Positions 1 through 12,104 of a DNA stretch of 64,000 nucleotides are shown here, in pieces (positions within the stretch are counted from its first letter, which is position 1; every line of letters begins with the position of its first letter). The notes beneath the pieces were generated by a model, which was not told the DNA's origin, ran no database searches, and was given only the letters and a program-made list of their open reading frames with translations. The position numbers were made by a program, and so were the translations under genes. The stretch comes from Protonemura montana (taxonomy: Eukaryota; Arthropoda; Insecta; Plecoptera; Nemouridae): positions 1,774,001 through 1,838,000 of the forward strand of contig OX387608.1 of NCBI GenBank assembly GCA_947568835.1. The letters are read 5' to 3'.

Positions 1-60
1 GCTGGGCCTTGCGCTGGGCCTTGCGCTGGATCTTGCGCTGGGTCTTGCCCCGGTCCCGAG
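1..60. repeat. 12-bp GC-rich tandem repeat at the window edge
   Basis: About four imperfect copies of a GCTGGGCCTTGC-like unit, cut by the window start. On the minus strand it stays open in phase with the possible TONSL exon 1-129 (Ala-Gln-Asp/Gly-Pro repeats), so it may be coding. This cannot be settled without the sequence to the left. Confidence 0.5.
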
Positions 61-3000
61 GTTGCCAGCGCGCTGGCGCCAAGCCTCGAGGTCGACTTCA
101 CTTGTAAACTCTCGTAACGACAACGTGGTCTGTGAACACGAGCCGTCGTAAAGACAAGTCGGCACTAAATCTTACAACACGAGATATGTGGATCCTGGTA
201 GCTTTGCTCGACAAGCGGATTTATTTGTTTTGCAAGTCTTTTATCGAAACAAAAATTTAAATGTGAAATTTAAAATTTGTTAGAGAAAACTGAAATGTAA
301 GTCAAGGAATAAATGTACCACACAATTTGTTATGATCTTATCTACTATCTATATACATATGTAAGCAGGGATGCATTCAAGACAAACCTCAAAATCTTCT
401 ACCTCTGAGAAGAGTTATATAATTTAGAAGATTTTTATAATAGAGATCATTAGGTTAGGGCGTGCTTGGGTAGACATATAAGTTATGTTAGACCGCTACG
501 GGCGACAATGTATATACATTGCAAAATGTACGAGAACAGCTAAAAAAATACAGATATATCTCGATCTATACAAAACTAACTTGCTATCTTATTGTCATGA
601 TCGATATGACCCTGCAATGCGCACCTGTCTGAAATCTTCCTACTGAACCCAAAGCTGGACGAGAGCAGAGACGGCTGTTGCAGCCTCGATTGTCTACTTT
701 CCAGCGGAGAGTTTGAAACAAGCTCCTCCCCTTCAAGCTCCTCCCCTTCGAGCTCCACGTCCATCAGGTCTACGCAAACTGTTTCTGCGGGTGAGGACGG
801 GATCGGACAGGTTCTGGTAGACGAAGCCGCTAGGTCATCGCCTGACGAAGGCGAATGAAGTCGGGTTCTGGCTGCGGCCGCAGGTTTGCTCGGAAAGTTG
901 ACTGATTTAGCTGGGGTTTGCAGCCGCAGACGATTGGCGGACTTTTGTGGTCCGCCGAGGAAGTCTTTGCTGTAATACAAACGGAAGATCGGACGTTAAC
1001 GACAGAACTGGCTTGAAGCTTGGTAAATCTCACCATACCAGCGCTCTCCTGGCTTTACTGATGTTTTGTAAGTTTAAAATTAGATACATACATAGGCTCG
1101 AGAAATAACGGTTTTTAGAGCCATGTCTACTTGATGTCAACTTAGCACTAGTTTTAACAATAACTATATTATATGGGTTTTGAATGCCAAGTAAAGAACA
1201 ACTAAATTTAACTCCTTTACTAAGCATTCAAAACCCGTTTAAAATAGTTTTTATTAACTCAAGAAATAAAAAAAAAAAAATCTTTGTTGATCAAACTAAG
1301 CCTGATGTTGGTGAATTTAACTCACCCAACGTTGCCATCGCCCTTGCGTCGCTTCAGATTGTTCACGCCCATATCGTCCTCCAGCCAATCATCGCCCACC
1401 TCATCATCGCCCATCAGCGCCGGTCGTTCTTCAGGCATCGTCACCCTCGACTGTTCCGGTTCTTGCACGCGGTGGCGGACGTTCTGCATTGTGCTGGCGT
1501 AGTCTTGCGCTGCAGGAACGGTCCGTTCCACGGAACGCAGTCGCGGCGGAGTAAGCAGCCCGTCGTCGTCCTCCATCGAAACCACCTGAACATATATACT
1601 TCCCACTGATGCTCTGTAGTTGAACATATAAACTTCCCACTGATGCTCTGTAGTTGAACATATATACTTCCCACTGATGCTCTGTAGTTGAACAAATATA
1701 CTTCCCACTGATGCTCTGTAGTTGAACATATATACTTCCCACTGATGTTCTGTAGTTGAACACATATACTTCCCACTGATGCTCTGTAGTTGAACATATA
1801 TACTTCCCACTGATGCTCTGTAGTTGAACATATATACTTCCCACTGATGCTCTGTAGTTGAACATATATACTTCCCACTGATGCTCTGTAGTTGAACATA
1901 TATACTTCCCACTGATGCTCTGTAGTTGAACATATATACTTCCCACTGATTCTCTGTAGTTGAACATATATACTTCCCACTGATGCTCTGTAGTTGAACA
2001 TATATACTTCCCACTGATGCTCTGTAGTTGAACATATATACTTCCCACTGATGCTCTGTAGTTGAACATATATACTTCCCACTGATGCTCTGTAGTTGAA
2101 CATATATACTTCCCACTGATGCTCTGTAGTTGAACATATATACTTCCCACCGATGCTCTGTAGTTGAACATATATACTTCCCACCGATGCTCTGTAGTTG
2201 AACATATATACTTCCCACTGATGCTCTGTAGTTGAACATATATACTTCCCACTGATGCTCTGTAGTTGAACATATATACTTCCCACTGATGCTCTGTAGT
2301 TGAACATATATACTTCCCACTGATGCTCTGTAGTTGAACATATATACTTCCCACTGATGCTCTGTAGTTGAACATATATACTTCCCACTGATGCTCTGTA
2401 GTTGAATATATATACTTCCCACTGATGCTCTGTAGTCGAACATATATACTTCCCACTGATGCTCTGTAGTTGAACATATATACTTCCCACTGATGCTCTG
2501 TAGTTAAATATGATAATGATAACGGTGACATCAAACCTGATTCTTGAGCTCGAAGTGAGGACTTATCGGTCGATATGCGTCATGCTCCGCCTCCGAGTCG
2601 GAGCTGTCGAGACGGTTGCGTAAAGTTCCGACGCCGCGTGAGTTCCGCGACGTTTCAATGCGCGGACGCTTTGCACGACGATTGGACGAGTTGGGCTTGC
2701 GAGGTTGTTCTGTGATTGGTGCACTGGGCTCGGAATCGATTGACATCGCTGGCAAGTCTTCCACAGCCACGCCCGCTGAGAAACGGTGGAATCAGTCAAC
2801 AATACAGCTTTTAGGCTTCAATTAATACCAAATTGTTTGATAAAGAAGAAGGATAATTGACACCTAAGGCCAGGTCCCAACTGCATGCTATATCAGTTGA
2901 AATGTTATTTAAATTACAAACGCTTGCAATTCGCGGGGTATTTTATTATTAAGAACATTATAACCGTCTCAAAATTGGATGTCCAAACGGGGACTCGACC

Positions 3001-6000
3001 CCTGATCACCACCTGTCGCGGGTGTTGCTCTAACCAATTGAGCTACTTGGACTTCATGGTTCTACTCCTTGGAGATCCGTCATTCGCTTGTCATTCAAAG
3101 CCCGCGTACAAATTTATTGCAAAGTTTACTATTTTACTATTTTTATTGTCGCCAAACTTCACAAAACATTGCTCTAATTAACAAATAAATAAATAAATAT
3201 AACCTCAAATTGTCTTCTGTGCCGCGGTATTTACCTTTGACTTGAGCTTTCCGAAGCTTGTGTTCGATCTGTTGGAAGCTCGTGATGAACTCCTGGGAAA
3301 GTCTGTTCTTCTGAGCGCGTGCAAACCAGCTCAACAAGTTGTCGAGAGCCGTCTCACCCTGGACACAGTACGAGTTAGGTTAGGTTAGGTTAAGTTAGGT
3401 TAGGTTAGGTTAGGTTAGGTTAGGTTAGGTTAGGTTAGGTTAGGTTGTGTTTGGTTTGGTTAGATTAGCTTAGGTTGGGTTAGGTTAGGTTCTGTCAGGT
3501 TTGGTTAGGTTAGGTTAGGTTAGGTTGTGTTTGGTTTGGTTAGATTAGCTTAGGTTAGGTTAGGTTAGGTTAGGTTAGTTTAGATAAGGTCACGTACAAA
3601 TTATCGCTATCAAATTTGTATTTACTGGCGAGATTTGGGCGTTGAAATACGGGCGGAGTTTTATACTCATTTTAACACAAATAAAAACAATAATTTTATT
3701 TGTAATTTGAAAAGTAAGATGTCTGAAAACTTGTTATTCTCTCAAGATTAGAATTGTTGATGTAATGAAAAATTACAAATCACTCAACTCCATTACTTCT
3801 TGGGAAACCGAAGGCGACAACAAAAAGTTTGTTTCCCGAGTTTCCCACAAATATTCTGCAGAACAATTGGTTGAGTATTTAATTAATGACATGCAAACAG
3901 ATTTGCTCTGATGTTGATTTTCACAGCCCATATGAAGTAACTTAACAAAGTTTTTGACCAATTTATAATATTTCTAATGTAACCATATAAATTATCAGAT
4001 ATTTTTAATGAATAATTTATTTTTAAATGACCATCTACCAAGTTAATTTACAATATAAACGCCTAATAAACAAATCATTAAAAAAACACAATAAAATGTT
4101 CGAAGGCTCTGATGGCAATTTTCATGTTCCATACGAACCACCTGAAGTTTGATGTTGCTTCCTGTTCTACTTACACATGTTCTTAAAGGGGCATTTACCC
4201 TTTACCATCGATTTGGAAGATTCAATAATGACATTTGGACTATTTAAAAAATCTCCTGTGTCCACGGCTGTCCGTGCAGAAATTTCCTAAGTCCGCGTTT
4301 TTCGGCTTTAGTGCTTAGAAAAAATACTCCCATAAGAAATAACCCGTAGTGCTTTTTCGACCCCTAGCACCTAGACAAACCTCTCATCAGATAAAATTCA
4401 AATAATTTGAGCAAAGTCCTCCATTCTTCTTCTGTGTTGAAATAATTTGGCTTTATGATAAGATTATTCATTTAGCCACGGTAAGCGAATTACCGCAGGT
4501 ATGTAATTAGCATGTCGCATATTTTCGTGCAGTACCGCTCCGAGCGGATAGGGGATAGGGTAGGGAGGGGACAGACTTTTGGCAACTTTGACAAACGGAG
4601 CGGCTGCAGGGAAAGACAGTACTCTACAAGAGAATCGTACTCAGCTCGCAGATCGCACCAAACGAAAAACGAAAAATCTTAAATAATTAATTGCAGAGCC
4701 ATTTTTTCTGAAAATTCTTTTAAATAGGTCAATTTCAATTCATACTCAAGTTACAAATCTATGGTAAAAAATAATTTTGAAGGGTAAATGCCCCTTTAAG
4801 AAAATGAAACCCATCGTAACTTAATCGGTTGATTAGAGTGACTTACGTTGCTGTTTTTCGCCAGCGTGTTGGCGCCCCTGTCGATGAGAAGCCGAGCCGT
4901 GTCGAGATGTCCGTTGCAGCAAGCGTCGATGAGGGGCGTGACTCCGTCGCAGTGGGCGTCGCCGGGATCGTCAAGCCACGCCCCTCGATCGAGCAGCAAC
5001 TCGGCGATGTCGGTTCGATCGAAGCTGCAAGCCTCGTGCAGCGGCAGCCAGCCGGCGTTGTCGCGGACGTTGACTGGATGACCCTGCCACGCAGCACACA
5101 AACACATTACAACACCCTCCAATGTACAGCTCGTAGTTGAATTAATAACATAACACTTATAGATGAAATCTGATTGAAATTGCAAACGCTTGCAATGCGC
5201 GGTTATTTTATTATTATCAACACTATAACCGCCTATAACTTTATAACTCATTGGAGATCCGTCATTCTCATCAAATACACTAAAATCGTCTCAAAAAGCC
5301 AGTGTCCAAGTAGCTCAATTGGCTAGAGCAACACCCGCGACAGGTGGACATCAGGGTTCTCGTATCTAACTACGTACCTTGATCTTATGGAATTTCTTGT
5401 GGATGAAAGAAAAGAAAGAATAAATAGCAATAAATGAGTTTGAAATTTTGGAATTTCTAGCAAACCCAGAGTCACTGGATCCAGCACAGAGTCACTGGAT
5501 CCAGCTCAGAGTCACTGGATCCAGCCCAGAGCCACTGGATTCAGCACAGAGTGGATAATATGCTTGTGTAAACGTGTACCTGATCTAGAAGTGACCGTGC
5601 TCGTCCCAGGTTCCCCTCGATGCACGCTCGGTGGAGCGGAGTCTCTCCCTTCTCGTTGCGCGTGACCTTGAGTGTCCGACCTCGCTGTCGTTCCGTCCGA
5701 CTGCCGTCCTCGCAGTCTGACGAGTCAAGGTCAACGTCCTGCGTGTCTCGATCCTGCGACGTTGAGTCTGAGTCGGAGTCAGAGTCGCTGGACAACGCAG
5801 CCAGCTCGCGGAGGGAGTCGGCTGTAACACAGCGGGGACAAGACTTTATCATCTCTGGCGACTTTATACTTTATTATTATTATCAAAACTATAACCGTCT
5901 CAAAAATTGATGCCAAAACGGGGACTCAAACCCCAGTCTCCACCTGACCCATCCAATTTTTGAGACGGTTATAGTGTTCATAATAATAAAATACCCCACT

Positions 6001-9000
6001 TATTGCAAGCGTTTGCAATTTAAATCAGATTTCATCTAAAAACTTTATCCTGTTATTTTAAAATAGAAACTAAACAAGGCTTAAAATGTAGGGAAAAATT
6101 GATGCCCAAACGGGGATCATCGTTTGGCCATCAATTTTTGAGACGGTTATGGTGTTCATAATAATTAAACAGGGATTTTCATTTTTCTTGTGATATATGA
6201 GGACTTCAAAACACACACTATAAAATAATCTAAGATTTCTAGTATCCGAAAGATTACTAATGATAGGAAGCTAAATCGATTGAAAATTCAACAAATTGCG
6301 ACAAAGTTACAAGAGAGTATCATAAGGAAATGTTTCCGACACAAATTATAATGCAATGTGGTCGTGTTTCCTAACCTGCCAGTCCGTCGAGTTTGGCGGC
6401 TGTCTGCAGATCAACAAGATGTCTCAACGCGTTGCTTAGCAACCGATTGTTCCCCGCCCGTCGTGCCAGGCGCTTGGCCTGCGCGTAGTGCTCCTCAACT
6501 TCGTGGTAAGCGCAGCCGGCTTTCTCCAGCGCCAGACCCAAGTTGAGAGACGTGCGACAAGCCTGGAGTTGAACATATGTTTATATACTTTCCACTGACC
6601 AGCTAGAATAAATCATATAGATTGCGAGAAAGTGTTTATATGTTTTTTTCAACCTTGTCAAAACCACAGCGAAAGTCGTGTTTATTATTAGTTGAAATCT
6701 GATTTAAATTGCAAACGCTTGCAATGCTCGGGGTATTTTATTATTAGGAACACTATAACCAGCTCAAAAATCGATGCCCAAACGGGGACTCGAACCCCGA
6801 TCTCCATCTATCGCGGGTGTTGCTCTAACCAATTGAGCTACTTGGACACTTAAGTTTTGAGACGATTTAAGTGTATTTGATGAGAATGACAGATCTCCAA
6901 GAAGTAGAACCAAGAGGCTGTGAATACTCACAGTCACTCTGATTCTAGTGACGCTATATCACGTCACAACCTGTCAATCTCAAGTAACTACAATTTGACG
7001 TTGGATGCGTTGTATTGTGTGAAATCCGGTTGAATGCCCATCAGTTTTTGAGACGGTTATAGTGTTCATAATAATAAAATTGGGAGAAAGTGTTTATATA
7101 TTTTTTCAAACCTTGTCAAAACCTCAGAAAAATCATGTTGAATACAATAACAAAAACAAAACTCACCTCCTCCGCATCGTCCCCGATCTCCTCCAGCTCC
7201 CGGCGGTAAAACTCTGCCGCTCGCGCATACTGCTTGTCGTCCATGTACGTTGCCGCTAGCGACACGTACGCGGGCAGCAGCTGTTTCCCCAAGTCTCCGC
7301 CGCACTCCGCGTTGTTTAGCATGTTCTCGTAGGAAGCAAGCGCCAGCGTGAACAGCCCCATGGAGCTCAGCACGTCACCGCTGTGTTCGAATAGAGCCTT
7401 GCGGACGGCGTACTCGTCGAGTGGAGTGCGTTGCAGTTCACGTTGAAGGCGGCACAGCGTGTTGGCTGCCGGGGATCAGATCCATTTATATCCATATGCT
7501 AACACAGATATTCCATCCTTATGAGGCAAAGAATACCACAGATAAAGGTTGCACAGATATTCCATCCTTACGAGGCAAAGACTACCACAGATAAAGCTTG
7601 CACAGATATTCCATCCTTACGAGGCAAAGACTACCACAGATAAAAATTGCACAGATATTCCATCCTTATGAGGCAAAGACTACCACGGATAAAGCTTGGA
7701 CAGATATTCCATCCTTATGGGGCAAAGACTACCACAGATAAAGCTTTCACAGATATTCCATCCTTATGAGGCAAAGACTACCATAGATAAAGCTTGCACA
7801 GATATTCCATCCATATGGGGCAAAGACTATCACAGATAAAGCTTGCACAGATATTCCATCCTTATGAGGCAAAGACTACCACAGATAAAGCTTACTCAGA
7901 TATTCCATCCTTATGAAGCAAAGACTACCACAGATAAAGCTTACACAGATATTCCATCCTTATGAGGCAAAGACTACCACAGATAAAGCTTACACAGATA
8001 TTCCATCCTTATGAGGCAAAGATTACCACAGATAAAGCTTGCACAGATATTCCATCCTTATGAGGCAAAGACTAGCACAGATAATGCTTGCACAGATATT
8101 CCATCCTTATGAGGCAAAGACTACCACAGATAAAGCTTACTCAGATATTCCATCCTCATGGGGCAAAGACTACCACGGATAAAGCTTGCACAGATATTCC
8201 ATCCTTATGAGGCAAAGACTACCACAGATAAAGCTTGGACAGATATTCCATCCTTATGGGGCAAAGACTACCACAGATAAAGCTTACACAGATATTCCAT
8301 CCTTATGAGGCAAAGACTACCATAGATAAAGCTTGCACAGATATTCCATCCTTATGGGGCAAAGACTATCACAGATAAAGCTTGCACAGATATTCCATCC
8401 TTATGAGGCAAAGACTAACACAGATAAAGCTTGCACAGATATTCCATCCTTATGAGGCAAAGACTACCACAGATAAAGCTTGCACAGATATTCCATCCTT
8501 ATGAGGCAAAGACTATCACAGATAAAGCTTGCACAGATATTCCATCCTTATGAGGCAAAGACTAACACAGATAAAGCTTGCACAGATATTCCATCCTTAT
8601 GAGGCAAAGACTACCACAGATAAAGCTTGCACAGATATTCCATCCTTATGAGGCAAAGACTATCACAGATAAAGCTTGCACAGATATTCCATCCTTATGA
8701 GACAAAGACTACCACAGATGAAGCTTGCACAGATATTCCATCCTTATGAGGCAAAGACTAACACAGATAAAGCGTGCACAGATATTCCATCCTTATGAGG
8801 CAAAGACTAACACAGATAAAGCGTGCACAGATATTCCATCCTTATGAGGGGTCATTCCATATCAAGCGCCCATCACTCAAAACCTTCACTATCTTAGAAT
8901 TTGAAGAAATTTTCAGCAGGTTTAAATGAACGGGAATTAAAATTCCTTTTTTTAATGTTTTTACCATATGCTTAGCGGTTTGCCCGTGGCAAGGGATGGA

Positions 9001-12000
9001 AAAACCAAATATTTTACTAATTGCCCCGCACGGCCATTCACTACATTCACTCTAGCGTTTGAACAAATAAACTTAAAAGAATGGGACTGGTTCTAAAATG
9101 ATAATCGTGCTTTGATTAACAAGAAAAATACATGAATTGCTCACTGATCAAGTTTAGGGTGGAAAAAATCCACCCTTAAATTTTAACCCTTAATAACTTG
9201 GGACGTGTTTCCTAAGCATCTCCTGCTTATCATCTCTACATAAAGAAATGAATAATTAACAGCCAAACGATCAGAAGTTATAATTGTTTTATTGGATAAA
9301 TGTGTGTGCATTTAGTTGTGTTTCTGCTGCACGTCTATTAGCATCTTATTATCTTATTATCTTATTATCTTACTAACATCTTATTAGCATCTTATTATCT
9401 TATTATCTTACTAACATCTTATTAGCATCTTATTATCTTATTATCTTACTAACATCTTATTAGCATCTTATTATCTTATTATCTTACTAACATCTTATTA
9501 GCATCTTATTATCTTACTAACATCTTATTATCTTATTATCTTATTATCTTACTAACATCTTATTATCTTATTATCTTACTTACATCTTATTAGCATCTTA
9601 TTAGCATCTTATTATCTTACTAACATCTTATTAGCATCTTATTATCTTATTATCTTACTAACATCTTATTATCTTATTATCTTATTATCTTATTATCTTA
9701 CTAACATCTTATTATCTTACTAACATCTTATTATCTTATTATCTTATTATCTTACTAACATCTTATTAGCATCTTATTAGCATCTTATTATCTTACTAAC
9801 ATCTTATTAGCATCTTATTAGCATCTTATTATCTTACTAACATCTTATTAGCATCTTATTATCTTATTATCTTACTAACATCTTATTAGCATCTTATTAT
9901 CTTATTATCTTACTAACATCTTATTATCTTATTATCTTATTATCTTATTATCTTACTAACATCTTATTATCTTATTATCTTACTAACATCTTATTAGCAT
10001 CTTATTATCTTATTATCTTACTAACATCTTATTAGCATGGTCCATGCAAATCACCCGTTAATTGATATTTCATTTAAAAATCTAAAAATTGTTTGTGCTT
10101 CAAAGATCTTGTTTAATCACTCATTTTTTCGTGTCTCTCGGACCTATCACCCTTGAAAATAAAAATTTTGAAAAGCCCCAGTTTTATTTGATGGATATTT
10201 CAATGGTTTAGGAAAGTTAAATCTAAGAACTACCATAGCAGATTTTAGATTTTAATGACTCCTATCATGTTTTGATAGACCGAACTTCATCTGAAGTTGA
10301 GAATGCAATTCCCCGAGCGCATAGATTCGAGTTATTGCTCATCCAGGGAAACATACCTCGTTTTAAGTTCAACTTGACTTCTCTTCTCAGAGATTCCGAG
10401 TGAATTCGAAGCTTGTTCGCTCGCGTCAACTCGCTCTGCGCCTGCAGGTGCTCGCCCATCTTGAAGTAGATCTAAAACAAGATCAACACGTGAGGGTCAA
10501 AGATTGTCACAAAAAATCTAAGGACAGGAATCATGAAATAGTATTATAATTGCAAATGCATCAATTTTTGAGAGGTTATTATTGTTCCTAAGTATAAAAT
10601 ACTTGGTGCATTGCAAGCGTTTGCAATTTTAACCTGATTTTAAACGCATCCAACGTCAAATTGGAGTTATTCGAGTTTGACAGGTTGTGACGTGATATAG
10701 CGTCACTAGAATCAGAGTGACTGTGAGTATTCACAGCCTCTTGGTTCTACTCCTTGGAGATCCGTCATTCAAATACACTAAAATCCTCTCAAAAAGCCAG
10801 TGTCCAAGTAGCTAAATTGGTTAGAACAACAACTGCAACAGGTGGAGATCAGGGTTCGAGCCCCCGTTTGGGCATCAATTTTTAGAGCTTTTTACTAAAA
10901 ACATGAACTTGTCACGTACCTTTGCCTTGTCAATTCTTGAGTTGGCAATCTTTTCATCCTTATCGCCGAGCCGCTCGGCAGTGCTGATCGATAGGCTCAG
11001 GTAGTTGACCGCTTTGTTATAATCGAGCCGGTTTGCGTGGAAAGCTCCGAGAGAAATGTAGCAGTTGTACAAAGTGTCGTGCATGTCATATTTCAAACAA
11101 ACTGACGAAGCCTGGAAAACGAAACGGTCGTGAAGGTTTCGCTGATTTCGACCACCAAGCCAAAGAATGCACATTTATGCCAACCGTGAGTGGAAATTCA
11201 AAATAATGCAAAATTACGCTTTCAAATTTCTTCAGGGCTTCGTCGTTCCGCTGTTGGAGTTCATAATTCAAACCGATGTTCAGCAACGCTACTGCTATCA
11301 TCTCTTGAATTTCTTTCTTGGGAACATTTTTTATTCTGTGCAAAGATAAACCATAATAGACAACATTTGCAAATACACTACCAATAGCTAGTAGGAGTAA
11401 GTTTAAAGAAATAATTAATAAATTTATATATTTAAAAGAAAATTTAAAATATAAAAGTTTTGTTAAATATGTAACCTACTTGGTAATTAAGCGCAAGCTT
11501 TTATCAAGCATATCTTCTGATTTCTTGGCTAGCGTGTGGCCCTCCGTACAATCACTATCCTCAGTCAGCAGAGTTGATGCGTGAGTGAAGTAAATCCTTC
11601 CCAGAGTCAACACAGCTCGCTGCTGTTCAACAACGTTTTCTTCCTCTTTAGATAATTGGTAGAATAGTTTTGCGTGTTCAGCAGCTTTGACAAACTCGCA
11701 GACTTGCAGGCGAATCTCTGAAATCATCCGGTGGCAGAGCGCCATCTTCAGTCTGTCCCCCAGTTTCTTATTTGCTTCGAGTTCATCTAAGTATTCTGAC
11801 AACGCTGACTCAAAGTTGTCTTCTTCAAAATAGTAACGAGCAAGTTTGTTGCACGCAGTGGCGAATAGTTTCAGATTCCCCGTCGTGCTTGCATGCGACT
11901 TGGCAATCATGAGCTCTACATGGAAAAAAATGTATCAGAAATCGACAAAAATCATTAATGATGATTATACCTAATGCCTCATATTTAGATCGTATTCCGT

Positions 12001-12104
12001 AGTTTTCATTGTGTTTAGACGCCTCAAACCATTAACCTATAAAAAAATCTTAAAACTAACTCGAACTCAAAAAAACTCTTACTTCTCTTGTTTTCGATCT
12101 CCAT
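1..12104 (-). CDS. TONSL: Tonsoku-like protein (TONSL), 5' and central part; 3' end lies beyond the left edge
   Basis: TONSL acts with MMS22L in homologous-recombination repair of stalled forks and reads unmodified H4K20 on new chromatin (family knowledge). Exons, in transcript order: 12083-12104, 11480-11915, 11218-11335, 10920-11111, 10357-10471, 7167-7465, 6376-6562, 5580-5821, 4847-5083, 3235-3358, 2537-2775, 1326-1585, 625-969, and possibly 1-129. Phases fit at every junction and give about 938 aa, or about 981 with the last exon; human TONSL is about 1378. The first seven exons encode TPR-type helices. Exons at 5580-5821 and 4847-5083 encode an acidic Ser/Asp tract followed by ankyrin repeats (GETPLHRACIEG, AGWLPLHEAC, GVTPLIDACCNGHLD), the TONSL signature order. 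1326-1585 contains DDWLEDD, as in TONSL. The UBL and LRR parts are not in the window. Least certain are the 22-bp first exon and the exon at 1-129, which reads into a 12-bp repeat. Confidence 0.88.
1588..2510 (-). repeat. 34-bp minisatellite, about 27 copies, in a TONSL intron
   Basis: Near-perfect head-to-tail copies with the core ATATGTTCAACTACAGAG on the minus strand, between exons 2537-2775 and 1326-1585. The unit contains no stop in any of the three minus-strand frames. Because 34 is not a multiple of 3, each frame reads the same 34-residue peptide repeat. The 3' splice site of exon 1326-1585 (TTCAG at the array edge) lies inside the last unit. A second array of the same unit lies at 43905-44215 and a lone degenerate unit at about 6564-6596. 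Confidence 0.95.
2895..3100 (-). repeat. tRNA-like dispersed element, copy 1
   Basis: In a TONSL intron. Read on the minus strand it has a tRNA-like head with an A box (TAGCTCAATTGG) and the family tail TTGCAAGCGTTTG in slightly diverged form. It belongs to the family described at 6690-7090. Confidence 0.75.
3373..3585. repeat. Interstitial TTAGG (arthropod-type telomeric) repeat array
   Basis: About 210 bp of mostly perfect TTAGG units on the plus strand, broken twice by the same variant block (TTGTGTTTGGTTTGG). It ends about 15 bp from the 3' splice site of TONSL exon 3235-3358. In TONSL sense it reads CCTAA repeats, which contain many CTAAC pentamers. Confidence 0.9.
5165..5365 (+). repeat. 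tRNA-like dispersed element, copy 2
   Basis: The tail module (GCAAACGCTTGCAA, minus orientation) is followed by the tRNA-like head in plus orientation (GTCCAAGTAGCTCAATTGG, about 5308-5360). The two parts are joined in opposite order from copy 1, so the copy is rearranged. It lies in the TONSL intron between exons 5580-5821 and 4847-5083. Confidence 0.7.
5467..5552. repeat. 20-bp tandem repeat, about four copies
   Basis: Units of CAGAGTCACTGGATCCAGC plus one variable base, next to the 5' splice site of TONSL exon 5580-5821. Confidence 0.9.
5862..6050. repeat. tRNA-like foldback element, short palindromic form
   Basis: Inverted arms carrying CCGTCTCAAAAATTGATG and its complement surround a truncated tRNA-like core (about 5915-5960), then the tail with GCAAGCGTTTGCAATTTAAA. 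A further palindromic scrap of the same family is at 6090-6170. Confidence 0.75.
6690..7090 (-). repeat. tRNA-like dispersed element, longest copy, with tRNA-like core at 6775-6847
   Basis: The minus-strand core at 6775-6847 folds as a tRNA-like cloverleaf. GTCCAAG pairs with TTTGGGC for the acceptor, the D arm is GCTC/GAGC, and the T arm is CGGGG TTCGAGT CCCCG. A box TAGCTCAATTGG and B box GGTTCGAGTCC are intact, and a T5 run follows as a possible Pol III terminator. Position 33 is G rather than U and one anticodon-stem pair is mismatched, so a working tRNA is unlikely. The two ends (about 6735-6775 and 7045-7080) are inverted repeats of CCGTCTCAAAAA type. TONSL intron. Confidence 0.8.
7492..8850. 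repeat. 49-bp tandem array, about 27-28 copies
   Basis: The unit begins GCACAGATATTCCATCCTTA and ends in AGATAAAGCTT. Variants (GGGGCAAAG versus GAGGCAAAG, CTATCACAG versus CTACCACAG) recur in the same order in blocks, for example around 7680-7850 and 8170-8360, which points to segmental amplification. It lies in the large TONSL intron between exons 10357-10471 and 7167-7465. Confidence 0.95.
8850..9330. other. Intronic DNA starting with a MITE-like end
   Basis: The first bases, GGGGTCATTCCAT, match the terminus of the element at 15696-16070 and abut the last 49-bp unit directly. I found no matching right end before 10600. Nothing else recognisable. Confidence 0.4.
9338..10037. repeat. ATCTTATT-type compound simple repeat
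   Basis: About 700 bp built only from short blocks such as ATCTTATT, AGCATCTTATT and ACTAACATCTTATT in changing order. Located in the same TONSL intron as the 49-bp array. Confidence 0.95.
10552..10895 (+). repeat. tRNA-like dispersed element, plus-strand copy, core at 10802-10874
   Basis: The tail module (TTTTTGAGAGG ... GCAAGCGTTTGCAA) comes first, then a spacer shared with the copy at 6690-7090 (GTGACGTGATATAGCGTCAC), then the tRNA-like core with B box GGTTCGAGCCC and a following T5. It ends about 25 bp from TONSL exon 10920-11111. Confidence 0.8.

Noticed and set aside
1322..2534. Three overlapping minus-strand open frames of 349-373 codons with a 34-residue repeat
   Set aside because: They are the stop-free translation of the 34-bp intronic minisatellite. 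Phase-consistent TONSL exons lie on both sides without it.
6775..6847. Genuine tRNA gene
   Set aside because: G at position 33, a mismatched anticodon stem and many damaged copies with the same flanks mark it as the core of a dispersed element.
7492..10037. CRISPR-like array of regularly spaced repeats
   Set aside because: Contiguous tandem repeats without unique spacers, in an intron of a eukaryotic gene.
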